Positions 1 through 5,805 of a DNA stretch of 9,376 bases are shown piece after piece. The notes below the pieces were generated by a model that was given only the letters and a program-made list of their open reading frames with translations, was not told the DNA's origin and did not search any database. The position numbers and the translations under genes are program-made. Each line of letters opens with the position of its first letter. Within the stretch, counting starts at the first letter, position 1. The DNA comes from an uncultured Eubacteriales bacterium (GTDB lineage Bacteria > Bacillota > Clostridia > Oscillospirales > Acutalibacteraceae), in NCBI GenBank assembly GCA_900321515.1, contig ONWI01000095.1, positions 1 through 9,376 of the forward strand. Direction: 5' to 3'.

Positions 1-387
1 GGCACCTTCCTCGGCATGTACACCGGAGTGGAAAACGGCATTTATACCTTCAATCAGGACGAATACCAGAAGCCCCTGCTCAACATGATCGCAATGGATC
101 ATTACAACAACAGCGTCAAATACAGCGAGAAAGACGGTCACGTCTATGTCAATATGTATACCGTTGAACACGCAAAGACCGCCAAGAACGTCGTCATCGA
201 AAACACAGCCCACATGAATTTCACCGATCTGCCGGTCTTCTCTCCCTTCCTTGCCGGCATGCTCGGCACAGGCGACCGCGACGCCCGCGAAGCCATTGAA
301 ATCACCAACAACTGCGTGCGCGAATGGTTCGACTGCTATCTCAAGAACGACGGCAACTACATTCCCCATATTAAGGAAGTGTACTGA
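1..387 (+). CDS. alpha/beta hydrolase, C-terminal part (PAF-acetylhydrolase / dienelactone hydrolase-like)
   Basis: The frame is open from the first base of the window, so the start codon and most of the catalytic domain lie upstream. About 128 C-terminal residues are visible, ending in TGA. The segment NTAHMNFTDLP near the middle has the form of the catalytic-histidine region of the PAF-acetylhydrolase/dienelactone hydrolase branch of alpha/beta hydrolases (H followed by N/S-F-x-D). It is followed by a helical tail (REWFDCYLKN) like the last helix of that fold. The nucleophile serine and the acid residue are outside the window, so activity cannot be judged. A signal peptide cannot be assessed either. 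The substrate is unknown; a carboxyl ester is the family norm. No U-tract terminator follows directly, but a large imperfect palindrome lies 46 bases downstream. Confidence in the hydrolase fold is moderate because only the tail is seen. Confidence 0.7.
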   Translation, partial: GTFLGMYTGVENGIYTFNQDEYQKPLLNMIAMDHYNNSVKYSEKDGHVYVNMYTVEHAKTAKNVVIENTAHMNFTDLPVFSPFLAGMLGTGDRDAREAIEITNNCVREWFDCYLKNDGNYIPHIKEVY

Positions 388-393
388 AAAAAA

Positions 394-410
394 CGCATAT
401 GCCCGCATAT
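394..410. repeat. short direct repeat CGCATAT x2 upstream of the LytTR gene
   Basis: The heptamer CGCATAT occurs at 394-400 and again at 404-410, ten bases apart, which is one helical turn. LytTR regulators bind direct repeats on one face of the helix and often control their own gene, so this could be half of an operator. The spacing is shorter than is usual for LytTR sites, so the assignment is weak. Confidence 0.2.
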
Positions 411-432
411 AGAATAAAGTACAGTGAATAAT

Positions 433-479
433 GAAGGAGCGCTGCGCACTGGATATTATCCAAGGCGCAACGCGCCTTC
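433..479. repeat. 47-nt imperfect palindrome / potential hairpin in the 388-518 intergenic region
   Basis: Pairing can be traced by eye in nested blocks. GAAGG (433-437) pairs with CCTTC (475-479), CGC (440-442) with GCG (472-474), TGCGC (443-447) with GCGCA (465-469), and TGGAT (450-454) with ATCCA (458-462), leaving a 3-nt loop. That gives about 18 base pairs interrupted by small bulges. An alternative tight hairpin, AAGGCGC (462-468) with GCGCCTT (472-478), uses the same 3' arm, so two structures are mutually exclusive. No T-run follows, so it is not a classical terminator. It may be a REP-like extragenic palindrome, an mRNA 3'-end stabiliser for the upstream hydrolase, or a leader structure of the LytTR gene. 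Confidence 0.5.
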
Positions 480-518
480 CTGCTGTCTGTAGTAATCCAA
501 AAGGGAGTACTGTCTATT

Positions 519-974
519 ATGAAAACAGTTATTCATACTATACCCGACAAAGCCGAAGAAAAGGTTACTATCGAATGCTGTGAGGTCACGCAGGAGATTA
601 TCAATCTGCGTGACCACGCCGAGAGCGTCGGCGGCAGCATAAGCGGCATTACCGGCGGGAAATCGGTCATTCTGCCGCTGTCGGATATCCTGTATTTTGA
701 GGCCGTGGACGAAAAGGTATTTGCCTACACCGAAGGCGACGTCACCGACGTCCGGGGAAGGCTCTACGAATACGAGGAAAGACTTTCGGACAAGGGCTTT
801 GCGCGGATTTCAAAGTCAGTTCTGGTACACCTTAGCAAGATCGAAAGCATCGCTCCATCGCCGGGACGGAAGTTTGAAGCCGAGTTGTGCAACGGCGAAC
901 GTGTCATTATTTCGCGGCAATACGCCGCCGACCTCAAAAAAATTCTGCTTGGAGGCAAGGTAAATGAGCTTTAA
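519..974 (+). CDS. LytTR-family DNA-binding transcriptional regulator
   Basis: This 151-residue protein has a LytTR domain at about residues 45-145. The diagnostic strands are SVILPLSDILYFEAVDEKVFAYT, followed by the helix YEYEERLSDKGFARISKSVLVHLSKIESI, and the C-terminal ERVIISRQYAADLKKIL. In this family the LytTR fold binds DNA direct repeats through its beta-strand loops. There is no receiver domain: the roughly 40 N-terminal residues are too short for one. This is therefore a stand-alone LytTR regulator, the form usually paired with a DUF3021 membrane protein. The start ATG is preceded by AGGGAG (502-507) at a rather long 11-nt spacing. The stop overlaps the next gene by 11 bases, indicating translational coupling. 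It may regulate its own operon and the adjacent genes. Confidence 0.9.
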   Translation: MKTVIHTIPDKAEEKVTIECCEVTQEIINLRDHAESVGGSISGITGGKSVILPLSDILYFEAVDEKVFAYTEGDVTDVRGRLYEYEERLSDKGFARISKSVLVHLSKIESIAPSPGRKFEAELCNGERVIISRQYAADLKKILLGGKVNEL

Positions 975-1407
975 AGAATATTTTTCAAAGAAAATAATAC
1001 CCGGCTATTTTATGATAGTGACATTCATAACGCTGGGCATGGCTGTTTCCGGAATCCTTTTCTTCGGAAATATTGATATCAGTATGGTGACGCTTTTTAT
1101 TCCGCTGCTTTTCGGAGCTATCGGCAGTCTGCCTATGATACTGGATTATTTTTTTCTCAAGGTCAAAAGCTCCGTATTATGGATTATGCTCTACAATGCC
1201 GCTGAGCTTGTCATGCTTGAAGCCTGCGTGCTGACTGCGGCTTACTTCCTCGGCATGATTGATTCACCGCTTACCGCGGCGATTACTGCGGTCATGGTGT
1301 TCGCGATCTTCACGGCTGTGGGAGCAATAATGTATTTTCAGGACAGAAAATTCTGCGACAGCCTGAATGACGCTCTCGCGCAGTATTCCGAAAAGACCGC
1401 GCACTGA
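964..1407 (+). CDS. DUF3021-type four-helix membrane protein
   Basis: This 147-residue protein is highly hydrophobic. It has four predicted membrane segments, at about residues 12-35, 38-60, 70-95 and 102-124, and a short charged cytoplasmic tail ending in KTAH. Length, topology, the N-terminal sequence MSFKEYFSKKIIPGY and the position directly behind a LytTR gene all fit the DUF3021 family. That family is thought to be the membrane partner of, or an inhibitor for, its LytTR regulator. GGAGG (951-955), 8 nt before the ATG, supports the start, and the gene overlaps the LytTR stop. The signal it might sense is not evident. A six-base inverted repeat, TGATTC/GAATCA (1405-1410 and 1431-1436), sits across its stop codon but lacks a U-tract. 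Confidence 0.8.
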   Translation: MSFKEYFSKKIIPGYFMIVTFITLGMAVSGILFFGNIDISMVTLFIPLLFGAIGSLPMILDYFFLKVKSSVLWIMLYNAAELVMLEACVLTAAYFLGMIDSPLTAAITAVMVFAIFTAVGAIMYFQDRKFCDSLNDALAQYSEKTAH

Positions 1408-1483
1408 TTCCTGCTCTTGATGCTGACTCGGAATCATACTTGAAGGCAGGCTTTTAATATATAATGAAAGGACGTTGAGTGAT

Positions 1484-2308
1484 GTGTCTAAAGAATACGG
1501 CAGCAATCCGGTTAAAATCGAAAAAATTGTCACAGATTCATTTAAAATGAATTATTTCCGCTTCGGCAGTGGAGAGAAGCTGCTTGTCATTCTGCCGGGG
1601 CTCAGCGTGCAGAGCGTTATGTCGTCAGCTCGGGCAGTCGCGGATGAATATGCGGTCATGCAGGAAGACTTTACAGTGTATCTCTTTGACCGCCGCACCG
1701 ATCTGCCTCGTGAGTATTCGGTGCACCATATGGCGGAGGATACCGCCGCCGCAATGGAGGCGCTTGGACTGAATAACGTCTGCCTTTTCGGAGCCTCTCA
1801 GGGTGGAATGATCGCGATAGACATTGCGATACATCACCCCGGACTTGTGGGCAAACTGGCGCTTGGCTCTTCGACTCCCGATGCGGAAACGGATGTGTCC
1901 GGAGCTGTCGTAAGATGGATTGCTCTGGCAAAAGCAGGCGACAGGGTCGGACTTTATCAGGAATTCGGCAGGGCTGTATATCCGCCCGCTGTTTTCGAGA
2001 AGTACCGCGGCGCTCTTTCGGCGGCGGGTGAGACGGTGACCGACGAAGAACTTGCCCGGTTCGTCACTCTTGCCGAGGGAACAGCGGGCTTCAATATGAC
2101 CGACAGACTGACCGAAATAAAGTGTCCTGTGCTTGCGATCGGTTCGGTTGATGACAGGGTGCTAAGTCCCGCTTCGATTAAAAAGATTATAAACAAACTT
2201 GGCGACCGTGCGGATTTCAGCTATTACTTATACGACGGTTTTGGACATGCCTCGTTTGACACAGCGCCCGATTACAGAGACCGGCTGTATAATTTCTTTA
2301 TTGAGTGA
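1484..2308 (+). CDS. alpha/beta hydrolase
   Basis: This protein of about 274 residues has a complete alpha/beta hydrolase fold. Counting from an alternative TTG at 1475 (277 residues), the nucleophile elbow is LFGASQGG with Ser108, the acid is Asp226/Asp227 in GSVDDRVLSP, and the histidine is His258 in DGFGHASFD. The oxyanion-hole segment is LPGLSVQS near residue 40. A helical cap lies around residues 140-205. No signal peptide or lipobox is visible, so it is likely cytoplasmic. The start is ambiguous. AAAGGA (1467-1472) lies only 2 nt before the TTG at 1475 but 11 nt before the in-frame GTG at 1484, so GTG is preferred. The substrate cannot be deduced; esterase, lipase or peptidase-like activity is the family range. 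It follows the LytTR/DUF3021 pair by about 75 nt and ends at a strong terminator, so it probably closes that transcription unit. Confidence 0.88.
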   Translation: MSKEYGSNPVKIEKIVTDSFKMNYFRFGSGEKLLVILPGLSVQSVMSSARAVADEYAVMQEDFTVYLFDRRTDLPREYSVHHMAEDTAAAMEALGLNNVCLFGASQGGMIAIDIAIHHPGLVGKLALGSSTPDAETDVSGAVVRWIALAKAGDRVGLYQEFGRAVYPPAVFEKYRGALSAAGETVTDEELARFVTLAEGTAGFNMTDRLTEIKCPVLAIGSVDDRVLSPASIKKIINKLGDRADFSYYLYDGFGHASFDTAPDYRDRLYNFFIE

Positions 2309-2316
2309 TATCTTTC

Positions 2317-2354
2317 AAAAGACATTGTTTTCGGAGAACGATGTCTTTTTTTAT
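2317..2354 (+). terminator. rho-independent terminator after the alpha/beta hydrolase
   Basis: AAAAGACAT (2317-2325) pairs perfectly with ATGTCTTTT (2341-2349). An inner GTT/AAC extension closes a loop around TTCGGAG, and a seven-base T-run follows the stem arm. It lies 9 bases past the hydrolase stop codon. This marks the end of the upstream transcription unit and isolates it from the transglutaminase-fold gene. Confidence 0.9.
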
Positions 2355-2381
2355 TCTGCTTAAAAAGATAGAAAAATATTC

Positions 2382-2410
2382 TTGCAAAAATCAATATATT
2401 ATTGTAAAAT
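2382..2410 (+). promoter_or_regulatory. sigma-A promoter of the transglutaminase-fold gene
   Basis: A -35 box TTGCAA (2382-2387) and a -10 box TAAAAT (2405-2410) are separated by exactly 17 bases in an AT-rich stretch directly after the terminator. The expected start of transcription is near 2417, giving a leader of about 58 bases before the ATG at 2475. Confidence 0.75.
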
Positions 2411-2474
2411 GTAAATGAATAATTTTATCCTGCGAATGTGGATTTAATTTAATCTAACAAAGCATAGGGAAGGA

Positions 2475-3497
2475 ATGAAGAAGTATATGAATGATTTACA
2501 CTACAATCAGCTTACCGTGAGACAGCGGAAAATCTATAATTCGCTGTTTGAGGCTATCGGAGGCAGAAGGGATTCATTCCCTGTCGATACCGTTGACCTC
2601 AGAGAGGTAAGCCCTGCCTACGAGGCGTTTTCGTTTGATCACCCTGAGTATTTCTATGTGGATCTGAATAACGTGAAGCTGACAATAGTTGCTCCCGGCA
2701 AGGGCAAAGCGGAACTCAGGTATTTTTATACGCCTGACGAAACCGCTCACAGAAAGAAAAGCATTGAAGCGGCTATAGGCAAATTGCTTGACAACAGGGA
2801 TTTCGGAAATGCTGACGCTCTCGGCAGGCTGCGTCTTATTCACGACAGACTCGTGCGCAGTGTTACTTATGAGAGCCACGCCACGGTAAAGGGAATGATC
2901 ATTCCCGACGCTCTCACCATCGAAGGCGTGTTTCTCAGGGGCTCGGCGGTTTGTGAGGGTATTGCCAAAGCCGTGATGTATCTCGGTCAGAAGCTGGGAA
3001 TTGATATTCCCGTTGTCACAGGTCAGGCTACGCTGGACGGCGTCAATCTTGTTCCGCACGCGTGGAACGTCGCCTGTATCGGCGGCAGTTACGCCCATAT
3101 GGACGTGACTTGGGACATAACGCTCAGCACTCCGCTTAAATTCACACGCTATGATTATTTCTGCATTCCCGATGTGGATATACGCGAGGATCACGTTTTC
3201 GGAGGACTATTCCCATGTACTCACGGAATAGGGCTCAGCTTCTTTGAGCGTTCACACAGGATTTTCAATGACATGGATTCCTGCAAGAAATATATATCCG
3301 ACAAGCTGAAAGAGCGTTCCGATGTGATCTATTTCAAATTTACGGATCACGGTTCGCCGCCTGAAACTATCGCAAAGCGTATGGACGATACAATAACCAA
3401 TATGCTCAGACTCCGTTCTCTCTTTATGTTCGATATCGAAAAAGCCCATAACCCAAAGCAGGGCGTTTATTTCTACCGGATTCTCAAACGTCTGTGA
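2475..3497 (+). CDS. cytoplasmic transglutaminase-like (papain-fold) protein
   Basis: This 340-residue protein carries the transglutaminase-like triad in order: Cys160 in GSAVCEGIA, His195 in PHAWNVA, and Asp210 in HMDVTWD. The N-terminal 90 residues, including SFDHPEYFYVDLNNV and a following beta-rich segment, match the leader domain common in Firmicutes transglutaminase-domain proteins. Unlike many of those, no signal peptide or lipobox precedes it, so it should act in the cytoplasm. Family members act as cysteine peptidases, amidases or cross-linking enzymes; the substrate here is unknown. The C-terminal 100 residues (about 240-340) are not recognised. AGGG (2466-2469) lies 5 nt before the chosen ATG; a second ATG at residue 5 is possible. 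It has its own promoter and sits about 135 bp upstream of the kinase gene, in the same direction. A role linked to the kinase/TerY/phosphatase block is suggested by proximity only. Confidence 0.85.
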   Translation: MKKYMNDLHYNQLTVRQRKIYNSLFEAIGGRRDSFPVDTVDLREVSPAYEAFSFDHPEYFYVDLNNVKLTIVAPGKGKAELRYFYTPDETAHRKKSIEAAIGKLLDNRDFGNADALGRLRLIHDRLVRSVTYESHATVKGMIIPDALTIEGVFLRGSAVCEGIAKAVMYLGQKLGIDIPVVTGQATLDGVNLVPHAWNVACIGGSYAHMDVTWDITLSTPLKFTRYDYFCIPDVDIREDHVFGGLFPCTHGIGLSFFERSHRIFNDMDSCKKYISDKLKERSDVIYFKFTDHGSPPETIAKRMDDTITNMLRLRSLFMFDIEKAHNPKQGVYFYRILKRL

Positions 3498-3589
3498 GAT
3501 CTATTATTTGGTATATGTATTCAAAATAATAATCGAAAAATTATAAAATCTGTAAATTAACACTATGTACATCAATTTTGTGTTCGTTG

Positions 3590-3598
3590 TGTTATAAT
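3590..3598 (+). promoter_or_regulatory. extended -10 promoter of the kinase-led operon
   Basis: TGT followed by a perfect TATAAT (3593-3598) makes an extended -10 element. No good -35 box is found 16-18 bases upstream, which is common for extended -10 promoters. The surrounding sequence from 3498 is very AT-rich. Transcription would begin near 3605. This supports the ATG at 3634 as the kinase start, since the ATG at 3613 would have a leader of only about 8 bases. Confidence 0.6.
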
Positions 3599-3633
3599 TT
3601 ATCTGTATATTTATGGGAAAGGAAGATGCCATA

Positions 3634-4935
3634 ATGCCAATGCTGGAATCGGGGCAGGTGCTCAAAACAATCTCCGGCGTGCGTATAAAGGTGGAGCAGT
3701 TCCTGGCGGAAGGCGGTCAGGGCGAAGTCTACCGTGTGGATTATAACGGGGAAAAAAAGGCACTCAAATGGTATAAGCCCGAGGCGTTGAGAGACCCTAT
3801 ACTTTTTTACGACAATCTTAAGACCAACGCTGCCAAAGGTTCCCCTGACAAGGCGTTTCTGTGGCCTGACGCCGTTACCGAAAAATCGGACGGCACCTTC
3901 GGATATATCATGGGACTCCGCCCGGAAGGGTATTATGAGCTGAGCAAGATACTCGGCTCGAGAAAGTGCAATTTTGTCTCGTTCAGGGCGGCTGCCGAAG
4001 CCTGCATACGCATAGTGTCGGCTTTCCGCATACTTCACAACAACGGTTACAGCTATCAGGATCTGAATGACGGCAATTTCTTCATCAATCCCCAGACCGG
4101 CGACGTGCTTATCTGCGACACTGACAACATAGCAAAGAACGGAACAAGCACCGGTATTCTTGGCAAGCCGAGATACATGGCTCCGGAAATAGTCAACGGC
4201 AAGGGCAAGGTGCTGCCTGATACGCAGTCCGACAGATATTCGCTCGCGGCGATACTGTTCCTTATTCTCTTCAACAACCACCCGCTCGAGGGAAGCCACT
4301 GGGTTATGGTAACCTGTATGACGGACGAGATTGCCGAAAAACTGTACGGCACATCTCCGCTGTTTATCTTCGACCCGAATAACAGAAGCAACGCGCCTGT
4401 GCGGAATTTGCAGATAAGCGTGATCGAGCGCTGGGCGTTCATGCCGGAATACCTTAAGAGCAAGTTTGTTACCGCGTTCAGTCAGGATGCTCTGAAAAAT
4501 CCCGGCAAGCGCCTGAGAGAACTTGACTGGCTTCAGGTTCTGGTCAGATTCAGAAGCGACATCGTGCGCTGCACCTGCGGCAACGAGGTGTTTATTCAGA
4601 ACGCCGCCACCACCAAGTGCGACGTATGCGGCAAGCCTGTGGCGGTGACGCATACGATCAAGCTCCCGGGATATTCCATTACCGCCGCCGGCGGTTCGAG
4701 AATATACAGATGCATGCTCGGCACATGCAATGCCGACGAGGCACTGAATCCTGTGGCATGCGTCGTTACCCGCAGGGACAAGCCCGGCGTGATGGGATTC
4801 AAGAATATGAGCGGTCTGATACTCAACGCGACCACTCCCAGCGGTAAGCCAAAGCAGATCAAGCCCGGTGAGGTGATACCGTTTAATCCGGGCATTGTGA
4901 TCGAGGCGTTCGACAAAAAAATTGAGCTTAAATAA
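3634..4935 (+). CDS. Ser/Thr protein kinase-like protein with C-terminal zinc ribbon and FHA-like tail (TerY-P triad kinase)
   Basis: This is 433 residues from ATG 3634; an upstream in-frame ATG at 3613 would add seven residues but has no ribosome binding site. GGAAG (3621-3625) lies 8 nt before 3634. Residues 18-300 are a protein kinase fold: glycine loop AEGGQGEVY (25-33), ATP lysine Lys45 in ALKWY, catalytic loop YQDLNDGN with Asp143 and Asn148, metal Asp162 in DTDN (replacing DFG), and APE at 183-185. HRD is changed to YQD, but the aspartates needed for catalysis are kept, so it may be active. Residues 313-332 hold CxC...CxxC (Cys313, 315, 329, 332), a small zinc ribbon. Residues about 345-433 look like an all-beta FHA-type domain (VMGFKNMSGLILN, then IKPGEVIPF). 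It precedes a TerY-type vWA gene and a PP2C gene, the arrangement of the TerY-P triad, so it is the likely kinase arm of that switch. FHA identity is a fold guess. Confidence 0.88.
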   Translation: MPMLESGQVLKTISGVRIKVEQFLAEGGQGEVYRVDYNGEKKALKWYKPEALRDPILFYDNLKTNAAKGSPDKAFLWPDAVTEKSDGTFGYIMGLRPEGYYELSKILGSRKCNFVSFRAAAEACIRIVSAFRILHNNGYSYQDLNDGNFFINPQTGDVLICDTDNIAKNGTSTGILGKPRYMAPEIVNGKGKVLPDTQSDRYSLAAILFLILFNNHPLEGSHWVMVTCMTDEIAEKLYGTSPLFIFDPNNRSNAPVRNLQISVIERWAFMPEYLKSKFVTAFSQDALKNPGKRLRELDWLQVLVRFRSDIVRCTCGNEVFIQNAATTKCDVCGKPVAVTHTIKLPGYSITAAGGSRIYRCMLGTCNADEALNPVACVVTRRDKPGVMGFKNMSGLILNATTPSGKPKQIKPGEVIPFNPGIVIEAFDKKIELK

Positions 4936-4946
4936 CGTCAGCCATT

Positions 4947-4972
4947 TTATCTCGGATTTTCCTCAGAGATAA
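4947..4972 (+). other. intercistronic hairpin between kinase and vWA genes
   Basis: TTATCTC (4947-4953) pairs with GAGATAA (4966-4972). Inside the 12-base loop, GGA and TCC can pair as well. No T-run follows, so it is not a terminator by sequence. It may set the relative stability or translation of the kinase and vWA messages. Confidence 0.4.
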
Positions 4973-5012
4973 TCCGGTATTTCAATAAACAGATTTCAGG
5001 AGGTTTTTTATT

Positions 5013-5801
5013 ATGCCAAGTACAGAAGGTGTTATTGTCAAGAAGGTTCTTCCGCTTATTTATGTGATCGACACGTCGGGCAGTATGTTCGGCGACAGAA
5101 TCGCGAGCGTAAATGAGGCAATTCATGAACTGGAGCCTATTCTTCGCGAAAAGGTGGGCGAGATTCCCGAAGCCGAGATTAAGATTGCCGCTCTGACATT
5201 CTCGTCAGGCGCGCAGTGGATTACCGCCAACGGCCTTGTCTCTCTCGACGACTTTTTCTGGAACGATGCCACCGCCGGCGGACTTACGGATCTCGGCGCG
5301 GCGCTCAAAGAGCTGAATCAGAAGCTGAGCAGAAGCTCCTTCCTTGTCAGCGATACCGGTTTCTGCGCCCCGGTGCTTATCTTTATGAGCGACGGCGAGC
5401 CGAATGACAACTGGGAGAAAGAGCTTAACAACATCAAGCAGAACAACAAGTGGTTCCAGGCCGCGCGCAAGATAGCCATCGCCATCGGCGAGGACGCAAA
5501 CATCGGCATACTTACAAAGCTGGTGGGCAGCAACGAAGCGGTTATCCAGACCAACGATCTCGAGACCCTCAAGAGAATGATCATTGCCGTTTCCGTATCG
5601 GCATCCATGCTCGCGGGTTCTTCCAGAATGGCCGGCGACGCTGCCAGCGGCTCCATGATTCTCGAAGCGGCGACAACCAATCTCGATTCCGAAACATTTA
5701 CCGTAGCTCCCGAAGTCGCGGATTTCGACGGCCCCGATCTGATGGCGGCCTGCAACGGAGGCGCTCAGGACGTTTGGGACGACAGCGGAGACTGGAACTG
5801 A
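5013..5801 (+). CDS. TerY-like vWA domain protein
   Basis: This 262-residue protein has one von Willebrand factor A domain at about residues 10-200. The full MIDAS metal site is visible: Asp20-x-Ser22-x-Ser24 in VIDTSGSMFG, Thr92 in GGLTDLG, and Asp127 in FMSDGEP. IDTSGSM near the N-terminus without a signal peptide, together with the flanking kinase and PP2C genes, matches the TerY branch of cytoplasmic vWA proteins. Those act as metal-dependent scaffolds in Ter-type stress systems. The C-terminal 60 residues are low in structure and end in an acidic tail (VWDDSGDWN). The cysteine-rich metal-binding domain that often ends TerY proteins is absent here; a similar module is found as a separate gene at 7244. 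AGGAGG lies about 9 nt before the ATG. The stop is only 4 bases before the PP2C start, so the two are probably co-translated and may work in stoichiometric amounts. Confidence 0.9.
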   Translation: MPSTEGVIVKKVLPLIYVIDTSGSMFGDRIASVNEAIHELEPILREKVGEIPEAEIKIAALTFSSGAQWITANGLVSLDDFFWNDATAGGLTDLGAALKELNQKLSRSSFLVSDTGFCAPVLIFMSDGEPNDNWEKELNNIKQNNKWFQAARKIAIAIGEDANIGILTKLVGSNEAVIQTNDLETLKRMIIAVSVSASMLAGSSRMAGDAASGSMILEAATTNLDSETFTVAPEVADFDGPDLMAACNGGAQDVWDDSGDWN

Positions 5802-5805
5802 TCAT

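Noticed and set aside
1460..1465. Perfect TATAAT before the second alpha/beta hydrolase
   Set aside because: It is only about 10-20 bases before the possible start codons, has no -35 box at 16-18 bases, and would leave almost no leader or ribosome binding site.
2574..3194. Open frame on the minus strand (about 206 codons) opposite the transglutaminase-fold gene
   Set aside because: It is the mirror of a gene with an intact catalytic triad, with no domain signal of its own.
3502..3531. AT-only stem TATTATTT/AAATAATA after the transglutaminase-fold gene as a terminator
   Set aside because: The stem has no GC pairs, and no T-run follows on the + strand, so it is too weak to call.
3592..4653. 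Long open frame on the minus strand (about 353 codons) opposite the kinase gene
   Set aside because: It is fully antisense to a well-supported kinase, shows no recognisable motif, and its composition is what the complementary strand of a coding region gives.
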